DNA of 64,000 nucleotides from Poriferisulfidus sp963668445 (GCA_963668445.1 OY764335.1:620001-684000); one strand, 5' to 3'. Positions 52,320-60,661 are shown, numbered from the stretch's first letter. A program made the numbers and translations. The notes: generated from the letters alone by a model not told the origin.

Positions 52320-53525
52320 ATGCTGGAACCTCATCCTCCAGAGCCGTCCGCGTTGAGCCAGGGCGGCCTGCCGCCGCCTGCTCCCGATTGGCAGCCGCCC
52401 GGCGATGGCGGCGTGCAGGTCGAACGGCGCGACGGCGTGCGCTATTGCATCGGCGAGTTCTGGACGGCGGGGCAGAGGCAGGCGCACCGCCTGCACGAGA
52501 TCAGCTACCGGGCCTGCTTCAAGCCGCAGTTGCCGGCCTTCTTCATTGAACGGCTGACCCGCCCCGGCGATGTCGTCTACGATCCGTTCATGGGGCGCGG
52601 CACGACGCCGCTGGAAGCGGCCCTGAGCGGGCGCATCCCGTACGGCAACGACCTCTCGCCGCTGTCCCGGGCCTTGGCGGAGCCGCGCGTCCATGCGCCG
52701 ACCTTGGCCGAAGTGCGAAGCCGTCTGCAGCGGATCCCATGGCAGGACTATGCGGACTGCACGCAGGATGAACTGCTGGCGTTCTACCATCCGGACACGC
52801 TGGCGCAATTGGAGGGATTGCGGGACTATTTGCGCGGTCGCGAACTGGACCGGGCGGATGCATGGATCCGCATGGTGGCGCTCAACCGCCTGACCGGCCA
52901 TTCGCCGGGCTTCTTTTCCGTCTACACCATGCCTCCGAATCAGGCGGTGTCGTTGCAGCGGCAGCGCCTCCTCAACGAGCGGCGGCGGCAGACCCCGCCG
53001 CGCCGCGACGTCCCGTCCCTGATCCTGAAGAAGTCGAAGGCATTGCTCGCGCAGGGCGGCGCCGATTGCGCGCGCAGCCTGTTCCTGACGGAGGATGCGG
53101 CACGCACGCCGCAGATCCGCGACGGCGAAGCGGCGCTGACGGTGACTTCGCCGCCGTTTCTCGATGTGGTCGATTACGAGGCGGACAACTGGCTGCGCAA
53201 CTGGTTCCTCGGCCTGGAGGCCTGCCCCGAACTGGCCGTGCACCGCAAGGTGGAGGCGTGGCAGGCGTTCATTGCGGCCGTGCTCGCGGAACTGGCGCGC
53301 GTCACGCGCCGCGGCGGGCATATCGCCTTCGAAGTCGGCGAGGTGCGGGCGAATTCGCTGCAGTTGGAGCAGCAGGTCATGGCGGCGGCGCGCGGGTTGC
53401 CGCTGGAGACGCAGGGCGTACTGGTCAATCGGCAGCAGTTCACTAAGACGGCCAACTGCTGGGGCGTGTCCAACAACGTGCGCGGCACGAACACCAACCG
53501 CATCGTGCTGTTCCGTAGAATCTAG
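52320..53525 (+). CDS. Orphan DNA methyltransferase (amino-MTase, TSPPF type)
   Basis: A 401-residue enzyme. The SAM-binding motif VYDPFMGRGTTPLEAALSG (near residues 85-103) and the catalytic motif TSPPFLDVVDY (near 276-286) are those of N4-cytosine/N6-adenine methyltransferases. The catalytic motif comes last when read after the SAM motif, so the order is FMGRGTT then SPPF, as in alpha- or permuted gamma-like classes. The C-terminal end RGTNTNRIVLFRRI completes the fold. No restriction endonuclease gene is adjacent. It sits in a tRNA cluster, 39 bases after tRNA-Cys and 19 before tRNA-Leu. Target sequence is unknown. Confidence 0.83.
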   Translation: MLEPHPPEPSALSQGGLPPPAPDWQPPGDGGVQVERRDGVRYCIGEFWTAGQRQAHRLHEISYRACFKPQLPAFFIERLTRPGDVVYDPFMGRGTTPLEAALSGRIPYGNDLSPLSRALAEPRVHAPTLAEVRSRLQRIPWQDYADCTQDELLAFYHPDTLAQLEGLRDYLRGRELDRADAWIRMVALNRLTGHSPGFFSVYTMPPNQAVSLQRQRLLNERRRQTPPRRDVPSLILKKSKALLAQGGADCARSLFLTEDAARTPQIRDGEAALTVTSPPFLDVVDYEADNWLRNWFLGLEACPELAVHRKVEAWQAFIAAVLAELARVTRRGGHIAFEVGEVRANSLQLEQQVMAAARGLPLETQGVLVNRQQFTKTANCWGVSNNVRGTNTNRIVLFRRI

Positions 53526-53544
53526 CCTGTAGAATGGGTCTCAT

Positions 53545-53850
53545 GCGGGGGTGGCGGAACCGGTAGACGCAACGGACTTGAAGCCATTGAGTGCTCCTCG
53601 GGAAACCGGGGATGCAGAACTGCTCAAATTCGGGGAACCCTGTGAAATGGCAATCCCGAGCCAAGCCCGCGGGCCGACGGCCGGCGGGAAGGTGTAGAGA
53701 CTAGACGGGCAGCGCCTAAGGCGTTCGGCTAAGGCGAAGGGATAGTCCGGGCCACAAACCCTGCCTCGGCAGGGGCGGCGAAAGCCGTAGCTGGTGTGAA
53801 AATCCGTTGGGCGCATGCCCGTGAGGGTTCGAATCCCTCCCCCCGCACCA
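53545..53850 (+). tRNA. tRNA-Leu (anticodon TAA) interrupted by a group I intron, CCA encoded
   Basis: The exons 53545-53579 and 53799-53850 join to a normal 87-nt type II tRNA. The acceptor is GCGGGGG / CCCCCGC, the D arm has GGTAGAC, the anticodon stem ACGGA / TCCGT encloses the loop CTTAAAA (anticodon TAA), a long variable arm follows (TGGGCGCATGCCCGT), and the T arm has GTTCGAATC with CCA encoded. The intron splits the anticodon between T34 and A35. A tRNA finder that ignores introns would miss this gene. A tRNA-Leu(UAA) is needed to read UUA/UUG, so splicing is presumably efficient. Confidence 0.93.
53580..53798 (+). ncRNA. Group I self-splicing intron (IC3-like) in tRNA-Leu(UAA)
   Basis: A 219-nt ribozyme. 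The 5' exon ends in T and the intron ends in G, as all group I introns require. P1 forms between exon ACTT and intron GAGT (53589-53592), giving the U-G wobble at the splice site. Core segments match the cyanobacterial tRNA-Leu intron: GGCAATCCCGAGCCAAGCC (P4-P5 region), TAGAGACTAGACGGGCAG (P3/P7 region), GGGATAGTCC (P7 strand and J8/7 side) and a terminal GGCGGCGAAAGCCG hairpin (P9 with GNRA tetraloop). There is no open frame for a homing endonuclease. Confidence 0.92.
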
Positions 53851-53864
53851 GCCGGCGCGCCGGC

Positions 53865-54248
53865 TCAGGCCCACTTCATCAGGCGCCGCCCGGTGACCAT
53901 GCACAGCGTCACGACCATCACGTCCACGAGGGTCCAGATGATGACTTCGCCATGCATGCCGAGATATTCGCCCATCCAGTTGTGGAAGAATGCGAGGGTG
54001 GTGCCGAGCGAGGCGTAGAAGGCCGTATTGGCGGAAATCTTGGCGAGATCGCCGGCCGCGCTCTTCAAGTAGTACCAGTTCGTGAACACAATGATGAGCA
54101 GCGCCACCGATGCGAACCAGTCCAGAATCAGCCAAACTTCCTTGGCGGCTGCCGGGCTGACGTAGGTTTGCGCCATGACCAAGTGGCCGCCGTAGAAGAC
54201 GGCCAGCAGGAGCAGATACGCCCCGGAAATCTTTTTGAGCTTTTCCAT
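53865..54248 (-). CDS. Four-helix inner-membrane protein of unknown function
   Basis: A 127-residue protein with four hydrophobic segments (about 10-29, 41-60, 71-88, 98-118) and the motifs VFYGGHLVMAQTYVSPAAAKEVW and LAFFHNWMGEYLG. Histidines in H22, H85-type positions and the Trp/Tyr-rich loops could be cofactor or lipid contacts, but I recognise no family. The ATG at 54248 has a clean GGAGG site and is preferred over a longer frame. It is divergent from iscR across a 179-base region containing the IscR-like operator, so it may belong to the iron-sulfur response. A palindrome (AGCCGGCG / CGCCGGCT) overlaps its stop and the tRNA-Leu end. Confidence 0.75.
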   Translation of the reverse strand: MEKLKKISGAYLLLLAVFYGGHLVMAQTYVSPAAAKEVWLILDWFASVALLIIVFTNWYYLKSAAGDLAKISANTAFYASLGTTLAFFHNWMGEYLGMHGEVIIWTLVDVMVVTLCMVTGRRLMKWA

Positions 54249-54360
54249 TTTGATCCTCCGAAGTGGCACCGGACGCATGCAGGCGGATATCTCCCCGCGG
54301 TCGGCTGGAAGCATGCAGGCGCGCCTGTCCTTGGCCGCATTGTATATTATCCCGGCCCTA

Positions 54361-54393
54361 ATACTTGACTTTTTTAGTCGGGTATGCGACAAT
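54361..54393 (+). promoter_or_regulatory. iscR promoter with IscR type 1 operator
   Basis: ATACTTGACT (54361-54370), a T-rich centre and TAGTCGGGTAT (54375-54385) match the IscR type 1 site (ATA-YYTGACT...AGTCGGGTAT). The same bases supply a -35 TTGACT (54365-54370), followed after 17 bases by a -10 GACAAT (54388-54393). Holo-IscR bound here would block RNA polymerase, giving the classic autorepression of the isc operon. Confidence 0.88.
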
Positions 54394-54427
54394 AGGCGCG
54401 ATGGATGCAAGGGTGGAGGCCCGTGCG

Positions 54428-54907
54428 ATGCGTTTGAATGCGAAAGGACGTTATGCCGTAACAGCCATGCTGGATGTGGCGTTGCATAGCGGGCACCAGC
54501 CGGTGGCTCTGGCGGATATCGCCGAACGCCAAGGCATCTCGCAGTCCTATCTGGAGCAATTGTTCGGCCGCCTGCGGCGGGCCGGCTTGGTCGCCAGCGT
54601 GCGCGGGCCCGGTGGAGGCTATCGCTTGGCGCGCGGCATCCCGACGATTTCGGTCGCGGAAGTGATTACGGCGGTGAACGAGCCGTTGGACGCGACCCGT
54701 TGCGGCGGGCGCGAGAACTGCCAGGACAACCAGCCGTGCCTGACGCACGGCTTGTGGGAGGATCTCGGCCAAGAGATCGAGCGCTATTTGGACGGCGTCA
54801 GTCTGGCCGATGTCCTGAACCGCCGGCAGGTGCGCCGGGTCGCGCACCGGCAGAACATGAGGTTCGTGCAGCAGCACGGCCACGCACGACAGGAGGCACG
54901 CGCATGA
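54428..54907 (+). CDS. iscR: Iron-sulfur cluster regulator IscR
   Basis: A 159-residue Rrf2-family winged-helix regulator that senses the 2Fe-2S supply and represses the isc operon when loaded. It opens MRLNAKGRYAVTAMLDVALH, the DNA-binding segment is ISQSYLEQLFGRLRRAGLVASVRGPGGGYRL, and the cluster ligands are C92, C98, C104 and H107, the same positions as in E. coli. Starts upstream (54365, 54401) would lie in or just after the promoter, so the ATG at 54428 is right. It is the first gene of a complete isc operon. Confidence 0.98.
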   Translation: MRLNAKGRYAVTAMLDVALHSGHQPVALADIAERQGISQSYLEQLFGRLRRAGLVASVRGPGGGYRLARGIPTISVAEVITAVNEPLDATRCGGRENCQDNQPCLTHGLWEDLGQEIERYLDGVSLADVLNRRQVRRVAHRQNMRFVQQHGHARQEARA

Positions 54908-56127
54908 CCGCGCTCAATTTGCCGATTTATCTGGACTATTCCGCGACCACGCCGGTGGATCCGCGGGTGGCGGACGAAATGCATCGCTACCTGACGATGG
55001 AGGGGCAGTTCGGCAATCCGGCATCGCGCTCGCACGCCTTCGGCTGGCAGGCCGAAGAGGCGGTGAACGGAGCGCGGGGGCACGTGGCGGCGCTGGTCGG
55101 CGCGGATCCGCGCGAGATCGTCTGGACCAGCGGCGGCACGGAATCCGACAATCTGGCCATCAAGGGAGCAGCGCATTTCTACCGCAAGAAGGGCCGCCAC
55201 GTCGTCACGGTCAAGACCGAGCACAAGGCGGTGCTGGACACCTGCCGCCAGTTGGAGCGGGAAGGCTGCGAGGTGACCTATCTGGCGCCGCAGCCGGACG
55301 GCCTGCTGGACCTGCAGGAGTTGGAGTCGGCCTTGCGCGACGACACGGTGCTGGTGTCCGTGATGCACGTCAACAACGAGATCGGGGTCATTCAGGACAT
55401 CGGCGCCATCGGGAAGATGACGCGCCAGCGCGGCATTCTCCTGCATGTGGATGCAGCGCAAAGTGCGGGCAAGATTCCGATCGATGTCGTAGCCATGCAG
55501 GTGGACCTGATGACGCTGTCGGCGCATAAGATATACGGGCCGAAGGGCATTGGCGCCCTGTACATCTGCCGCAAGCCGCGGGTGCGCCTGGAGGCGCAGA
55601 TCCATGGCGGCGGGCATGAGCGCGGACTGCGTTCCGGCACCTTGCCGACGCACCAGATCGTGGGCATGGGCGCGGCATTCCGCCTTGCCTGCGAGGAGAT
55701 GGCCGAGGAGGCGGAACGCATCCGCGGGCTGCGCGACCGGCTGTGGGTCGGCCTCAGCCGGATGGAGGAAGTCTATATCAACGGTTCGCTCGAGCAGCGC
55801 GTGCCGGGCAACCTGAACGTCAGCTTCAATTTCGTGGAAGGCGAATCGCTGATCATGGCGCTCAAGGACATTGCGGTGTCCAGCGGCTCTGCCTGCACGT
55901 CGGCTTCGCTGGAACCCAGTTACGTGTTGCGCGCATTGGGGCGCAACGATGAATTGGCGCACAGTTCGCTGCGCTTTTCAATCGGTCGTTTTACGACCGA
56001 ACAGGAAATCGACCACACCATCACACTCATCGAGAGCGCCGTCAAGCGGTTGCGCGACCTGTCCCCGTTGTGGGAAATGCATCAGGAAGGCGTCGATCTG
56101 GATGCGGTGGAGTGGGCGGTGCACTGA
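54904..56127 (+). CDS. iscS: Cysteine desulfurase IscS
   Basis: A 407-residue PLP enzyme that takes sulfur from cysteine and hands it to IscU and other acceptors. The PLP lysine is K209 in LSAHKIYGPKG. The catalytic cysteine is C331 on the mobile loop SSGSACTSASLEPS. The opening YLDYSATTPVDPRV and HVDAAQSAGK are also typical. It overlaps iscR by four bases. Confidence 0.98.
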   Translation: MTALNLPIYLDYSATTPVDPRVADEMHRYLTMEGQFGNPASRSHAFGWQAEEAVNGARGHVAALVGADPREIVWTSGGTESDNLAIKGAAHFYRKKGRHVVTVKTEHKAVLDTCRQLEREGCEVTYLAPQPDGLLDLQELESALRDDTVLVSVMHVNNEIGVIQDIGAIGKMTRQRGILLHVDAAQSAGKIPIDVVAMQVDLMTLSAHKIYGPKGIGALYICRKPRVRLEAQIHGGGHERGLRSGTLPTHQIVGMGAAFRLACEEMAEEAERIRGLRDRLWVGLSRMEEVYINGSLEQRVPGNLNVSFNFVEGESLIMALKDIAVSSGSACTSASLEPSYVLRALGRNDELAHSSLRFSIGRFTTEQEIDHTITLIESAVKRLRDLSPLWEMHQEGVDLDAVEWAVH

Positions 56128-56155
56128 CATACTTTTTGGATGGGAGACTAACACC

Positions 56156-56581
56156 ATGGCTTATGGAAAGAAAGTTCTGGATCATTACGAGAATCCGCGC
56201 AATGTCGGCTCGATGGACAAGAGCGACGCGCAGGTCGGCACCGGCATGGTCGGCGCGCCGGCGTGCGGCGACGTGATGAAACTGCAGATCCGTGTCAACA
56301 ACAACGGCGTGATCGAAGATGCCAAGTTCAAGACGTACGGCTGCGGTTCGGCCATCGCCTCGTCCAGCTTGCTGACGGAATGGGTCCGCGGCAAGACGCT
56401 GGAGCAGGCCGGCGAGATCCGCAATACCGACATCGCCGAGGAACTGGCGCTGCCGCCCGTGAAAATCCATTGCTCCGTGCTGGCGGAAGATGCCATTCGG
56501 GCCGCCATTGCGGATTACGAGGGCAAACAGAACCGGCCGGCGGAAGCACCGGCGGAGGCATCGTTGGCGGAAACGGCCTGA
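56156..56581 (+). CDS. iscU: Iron-sulfur scaffold protein IscU
   Basis: A 141-residue scaffold on which new 2Fe-2S clusters are built. Cluster ligands are C37, C63 (YGCGSAIASS) and C106 (KIHCSVLAEDAI), with D39 in ACGD. The HscA recognition motif LPPVK is present. The protein is about 13 residues longer than E. coli IscU, by an Ala/Pro/Glu-rich tail (NRPAEAPAEASLAETA). It starts 28 bases after iscS. Confidence 0.97.
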   Translation: MAYGKKVLDHYENPRNVGSMDKSDAQVGTGMVGAPACGDVMKLQIRVNNNGVIEDAKFKTYGCGSAIASSSLLTEWVRGKTLEQAGEIRNTDIAEELALPPVKIHCSVLAEDAIRAAIADYEGKQNRPAEAPAEASLAETA

Positions 56582-56594
56582 CGGCATTGCGGCG

Positions 56595-56918
56595 ATGGCG
56601 ATTTCGTTGACCGACGCGGCGGCCGGGCAGATCCGTGCGCATCTGGAGAAGCGCGGCCATGGGCTGGGCTTGCGGCTGGCCGTGAAGACGACCGGCTGCT
56701 CCGGCATGGCCTACGTGCTCGAATTCGCGGACGAAGTGGAGGCGGACGATCAAGTGTTCGAGGACAAGGGCATCAAGGTCGTGGTGGCGCCGAAGAGCCT
56801 CGCCTATCTGGACGGCACTGAGCTGGACTACGCTCGCGAAGGGCTCAACGAGGGCTTCCGGTTCACCAATCCGAACGAAAAGGCGCGTTGCGGCTGCGGA
56901 GAGAGTTTCAGCATCTGA
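56595..56918 (+). CDS. iscA: A-type iron-sulfur carrier IscA
   Basis: A 107-residue A-type carrier. Conserved cysteines are C35 (TTGCSGMAY), C99 and C101 (RCGCGESFSI). It passes clusters to target proteins, mainly 4Fe-4S ones in aerobic growth. It starts 13 bases after iscU; the longer frame upstream overlaps iscU and has no family match. Confidence 0.97.
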   Translation: MAISLTDAAAGQIRAHLEKRGHGLGLRLAVKTTGCSGMAYVLEFADEVEADDQVFEDKGIKVVVAPKSLAYLDGTELDYAREGLNEGFRFTNPNEKARCGCGESFSI

Positions 56919-56942
56919 GCGGCGCACGGCCAGGAGGCGGCG

Positions 56943-57467
56943 GTGCCGCTGGAACTCCCCCAGAACTACTTCGAGCTGTTCCAGCTGCCGTGCGCCTTGG
57001 AGGTCGATGCCGGACGTCTCGAGGCGCGCTACCGCGCCTTGCAGCGGGAACTGCATCCGGACCGCTTCGCGACGGCCGGTGCGCGCGAGCAGCGCCTGGC
57101 CGCCCAGGCGGCGGCCCATGTCAATCACGCGCATCGCGTGCTGAGCGACCCGCACGAACGGGCCACGTATCTGCTGCAGCTGCAAGGCTGCACGGTCGAC
57201 GACGAACGCGATACGACGCATGATGCGGAGTTTCTGATGTGCCAGATGGAATTGCGTGAAGAGCTGGAGGCGCTGGACGACATGGCGGCGGCAGTGGCGT
57301 TCGCGGCGCGTCTCGGCTCCGAGGCGGAGGTGCTGTGGGCGGATTTCGCGACATGCTACGCTGCCCGGCAGTGGACGGCGGCTCGCGACGCTTTGCTGAA
57401 GCTACGCTTCTACCGCCGCTTGCGGCAGCAGCTGAAAATGCGTCAGGCGCGTCTGGCCGGAGCCTGA
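56943..57467 (+). CDS. hscB: J-domain co-chaperone HscB
   Basis: A 174-residue J-protein that delivers IscU to HscA. The J domain occupies residues 8-80 and has its HPD at 38-40 (RELHPDRFAT). The C-terminal three-helix domain (from about 95, EFLMCQMELREELEAL) contacts IscU. A GTG start is used, with GGAGG upstream. Three bases separate its stop from hscA. Confidence 0.96.
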   Translation: MPLELPQNYFELFQLPCALEVDAGRLEARYRALQRELHPDRFATAGAREQRLAAQAAAHVNHAHRVLSDPHERATYLLQLQGCTVDDERDTTHDAEFLMCQMELREELEALDDMAAAVAFAARLGSEAEVLWADFATCYAARQWTAARDALLKLRFYRRLRQQLKMRQARLAGA

Positions 57468-57470
57468 ATC

Positions 57471-59309
57471 ATGGCGCTGCTGCAAATTTCGGAGCCTGGG
57501 CAGTCGCGTCCCTTGCGGCGGGCCTGCGGCATTGATTTGGGCACGACGCATTCGCTGGTCGCCATGGTGCGCGACGGCCGGCCGGAAACGCTGCCGAACG
57601 AGCAGGGCCGCCATCGGCTGCCGTCGGTGGTGCACTATGCGGCGGCGGGCGAGGCCACGGTGGGCGCGGCGGCTGTGCAAGGCGCAGTGGCAGATCCGGA
57701 GAACACCTTCTTTTCGATCAAGCGGGCCGTGGGCCGCAGCGCGGACGATCTTGGCGTTGCCGCCCGGCGGCTGGCCGATGCGGTGGCGGCCGTGCCGCGA
57801 TTCCGTACGGCGGCCGGACCGCGGACTGCGATGGAGATTTCGGCGGAAATCCTGCGCACCCTGCGCCGGCGGGCGGAAGCCTGTCTGGGCGGCGAACTGG
57901 ACGGGGCCGTGATTACCGTACCGGCGTATTTCGACGAGGCGCAGCGCCAGGCGACCAAGGATGCAGCGCGGCTGGCTGGCCTTCGGGTCTTGCGTCTAAT
58001 CAATGAGCCGACGGCGGCCTCCATCGCCTACGGGCTGGACTTGGAAGACGATCGCGGGCTGATTGCCGTGTTTGACATCGGAGGCGGCACCTTCGACGTG
58101 TCGGTCCTGCGACTGAGCCGCGGCATTTTCGAAGTGCTGGCGACCGGCGGCGATACGGCGCTGGGCGGCGACGATTTCGATCGGATCCTGTTGGCATGGG
58201 CGGCGCGGGAAAGCGGCGCAGATCTGCAGGAGCCGGCGCAGGAGTGCGCCATGCTCCAGGCCGTCCGTGCGGCCCGCGAAGCATTGTCGAAGCATGACGA
58301 GACGGTCGTGGCATGGGCCGGAGGGCCGGAGTTGACGCTGACCCGTACGCAGTTGGAGCAGTGGAGCGAATCGCTGGTGCAGCGCATGCTGGACTGCTGC
58401 CGCCAAGCCTTGATGGATGCGGAGGTGGCGGTGCAGGACATTCAGGAAGTGGTCATGGTCGGCGGTGTCACCCGTATGCCGCTCGTGCGCCGGACAGTCT
58501 CGGATTTCTTTGGGCGGCAAGCGCACACGGGCATCGATCCGGATCGGGTTGTAGCGCTGGGCGCCGCGGTGCAGGCGAATGTCCTGATCGGCAATGCGCA
58601 GGATCAGGAATTGCTGCTGCTGGATGTCATTCCGCTGTCGCTGGGCATCGAGATCATGGGCGGCCTGGTCGAGCGGATCATCGAGCGCAACACGACCATT
58701 CCGGCGCATCACGTGCAAGAGTTCACCACGTTCAAGGACGGGCAGACGGCGTTGGCCGTGCATGTGGTTCAGGGAGAGCGGGAACTGGTGGCGGATTGCC
58801 GCTCTCTGGCGCGGTTCGAACTGCATGGCATTCCGCCGATGGCGGCAGGGGCGGCCCGCATACGCGTCGAGTTCCGGGTGGATGCTGATGGCTTGCTGAC
58901 GGTTGAGGCGAGCGAGGCAGTCAGCGGCGCCCGTGCCGGAGTGTCTGTCAAGCCGTCGTACGGACTGGCCGAAAAGGAAATCGAGCGGATGCTACGCGAT
59001 TCCGTTAGCCATGCCGAAGAAGATGTGGCCGCTCGCGTCCTGCGCGAGCAGCGGGTCGAGGCGGACCGCGTGCGCCAAGCTTTGGAGGATGCCTTGGCGG
59101 CAGACGGGGCGATGGTGCAGGATGCGGAGGAACGCGCCGCCATGGAAGCGGCCGGCGTAGCCTTGGACCGCGCTTGCGAAGGCACGGATGCGGAAGCGAT
59201 CCGGGACGGCATCAAGGCGCTGGAGGGCGCATGCGCCGGGTTTGTGGAACGGCGCATGAACCGTAGCATCCGGCGCGCCCTGCAAGGGCATCAGGTTCGC
59301 GAATTCTAG
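57471..59309 (+). CDS. hscA: Hsp70-type chaperone HscA
   Basis: A 612-residue Hsp70 specialised for releasing clusters from IscU. The ATPase domain has GIDLGTTHSLVA near residue 21, VPAYFDEAQRQATKDAARLAGL, and FDIGGGTFDVSVL. The substrate-binding domain begins near DVIPLSLGIEIMGG, and a short helical lid ends the protein. Position between hscB and fdx separates it from DnaK. Confidence 0.97.
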   Translation: MALLQISEPGQSRPLRRACGIDLGTTHSLVAMVRDGRPETLPNEQGRHRLPSVVHYAAAGEATVGAAAVQGAVADPENTFFSIKRAVGRSADDLGVAARRLADAVAAVPRFRTAAGPRTAMEISAEILRTLRRRAEACLGGELDGAVITVPAYFDEAQRQATKDAARLAGLRVLRLINEPTAASIAYGLDLEDDRGLIAVFDIGGGTFDVSVLRLSRGIFEVLATGGDTALGGDDFDRILLAWAARESGADLQEPAQECAMLQAVRAAREALSKHDETVVAWAGGPELTLTRTQLEQWSESLVQRMLDCCRQALMDAEVAVQDIQEVVMVGGVTRMPLVRRTVSDFFGRQAHTGIDPDRVVALGAAVQANVLIGNAQDQELLLLDVIPLSLGIEIMGGLVERIIERNTTIPAHHVQEFTTFKDGQTALAVHVVQGERELVADCRSLARFELHGIPPMAAGAARIRVEFRVDADGLLTVEASEAVSGARAGVSVKPSYGLAEKEIERMLRDSVSHAEEDVAARVLREQRVEADRVRQALEDALAADGAMVQDAEERAAMEAAGVALDRACEGTDAEAIRDGIKALEGACAGFVERRMNRSIRRALQGHQVREF

Positions 59310-59320
59310 GAACTCAGCTG

Positions 59321-59659
59321 ATGCCGACCATCCGCTTCCTGCCGCACGAGGAGATCTGCCCGGATGAGCGTACGGTGGAGGCCGCGCCGGGGACGAGCAT
59401 CTGCGATGCGGCGCTGGCGCATGGCATCGACATTGAGCATGCCTGCGAAAAATCCTGCGCTTGCACCACGTGCCACGTCTATGTTCGGGAAGGCGGCGAT
59501 TCGCTTAATGGGGCCAGCGAGGATGAAGAGGACTTGCTGGACCGGGCTTGGGGGCTGGAACCGGATTCGCGACTGAGCTGCCAGACGATCGTCGGATCCG
59601 AGGATCTGGTCGTCGAATTGCCCCGCTATACGATCAATCAGGTTTCTGAAAACCACTGA
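59321..59659 (+). CDS. fdx: Adrenodoxin-type 2Fe-2S ferredoxin
   Basis: A 112-residue ferredoxin that supplies electrons for cluster assembly. The ligands are C42, C48, C51 (CEKSCACTTC) and the later cysteine in RLSCQTIVG. DEEDLLDRAWGL is the acidic partner-binding helix. It starts 11 bases after hscA and is followed by iscX. Confidence 0.97.
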   Translation: MPTIRFLPHEEICPDERTVEAAPGTSICDAALAHGIDIEHACEKSCACTTCHVYVREGGDSLNGASEDEEDLLDRAWGLEPDSRLSCQTIVGSEDLVVELPRYTINQVSENH

Positions 59660-59669
59660 GGAGGATGCC

Positions 59670-59870
59670 ATGGCGCTACGATGGACCGATTCGCTGGAAA
59701 TCGCCATCCAGTTGACGGAACAGCATCCGGATGTCGACCCGCAATACATCCGCTTCACCGACCTGCGGGACTGGGTCCTGGCCTTGGAGGAGTTCGAGGG
59801 CGATCCGGAGCACTGCGGCGAACGCATTCTGGAAGCCATCCAAATGGCTTGGATTGAGGAGTGCGCATGA
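59670..59870 (+). CDS. iscX: Isc accessory protein IscX
   Basis: A 66-residue acidic protein that binds IscS and tunes cluster assembly in response to iron. It matches IscX/YfhJ from LRWTDSLEIAIQLTEQHPDVDP through RFTDLRDWVLALEEF to the end ILEAIQMAWIEE. AGGAGG precedes the ATG. It is the last gene of the isc operon and is a marker for gammaproteobacteria and close relatives. Confidence 0.96.
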   Translation: MALRWTDSLEIAIQLTEQHPDVDPQYIRFTDLRDWVLALEEFEGDPEHCGERILEAIQMAWIEECA

Positions 59871-59961
59871 CTCCAAGGGGGCGCCGCAAGCGCGGGCTGT
59901 GATAAAATCCGCCGCCGACCCGCGACCTGAAGTCGGAATTCCTTTGACTGCACGATAGATC

Positions 59962-60615
59962 ATGCGCATCATTCTGTTAGGCGGCCCAGGGGCCGGCAAG
60001 GGCACCCAGTCCGCCTATATCTCCGAGCGGTACGGCATTCCGCAGATCTCTACCGGCGACATGCTCCGGCAGGCTGTCGCCGACGACACGGCGCTGGGCC
60101 GGCAGGCCAAGCAGATCATGGATCAGGGCGGACTGGTCCCGGACGAATTGATTCTGCATCTGGTGGAGCAGCGGATTGCGGAAGGGGACTGCCGGGACGG
60201 CTTCCTTCTGGACGGCTTCCCGCGGACTTTGACTCAGGCCGAAGCGCTGAGCGATAATGGCATCGCCATCGATCATGTGGTGGAAATCCAGGTTGACGAC
60301 GACGAGATCATCCGCCGCATCAGCGGGCGCAGGATCCATCCCGGTTCAGGGCGTGTGTACCATGTCGAATACAATCCGCCGGCCGAGGAGGGCCGGGACG
60401 ACGCGACCGGAGAGCCGCTGGTGCATCGCGACGACGACCGCGAGTCGGTCGTGCGGCAGCGTCTGGCAGCGTACTGCGAACAGACGGAACCGCTTGTCGG
60501 CTATTACTCGAGATGGGCGGAATCCGGCAGCGAAGGGGCGCCTCGCTACCATCGCGTCGGCGGGCTCGGCTCCATCGAAGAAATCCGGGACGAGATATTC
60601 TCGAAATTGAATTGA
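59962..60615 (+). CDS. adk: Adenylate kinase
   Basis: A 217-residue enzyme that balances AMP, ADP and ATP. The P-loop is GGPGAGKGTQ (near residue 7), GFLLDGFPRT is the family signature, and the LID domain (about 122-160, GRRIHPGSGRVYHVEYNPP) lacks the four-cysteine zinc site, as in E. coli. A GATAAAAT element about 55 bases upstream may be the -10. Confidence 0.98.
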   Translation: MRIILLGGPGAGKGTQSAYISERYGIPQISTGDMLRQAVADDTALGRQAKQIMDQGGLVPDELILHLVEQRIAEGDCRDGFLLDGFPRTLTQAEALSDNGIAIDHVVEIQVDDDEIIRRISGRRIHPGSGRVYHVEYNPPAEEGRDDATGEPLVHRDDDRESVVRQRLAAYCEQTEPLVGYYSRWAESGSEGAPRYHRVGGLGSIEEIRDEIFSKLN

Positions 60616-60661
60616 CTGCAACCTGCGGGGCTACCCCCGCAAGCAAGGAGCGCGGACCATC

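Noticed and set aside
53850..53865. Palindrome AGCCGGCG/CGCCGGCT as a terminator
   Set aside because: It is a perfect inverted repeat at the right place but has no loop bases to spare and no T tract, so I mention it only in the neighbouring entry.
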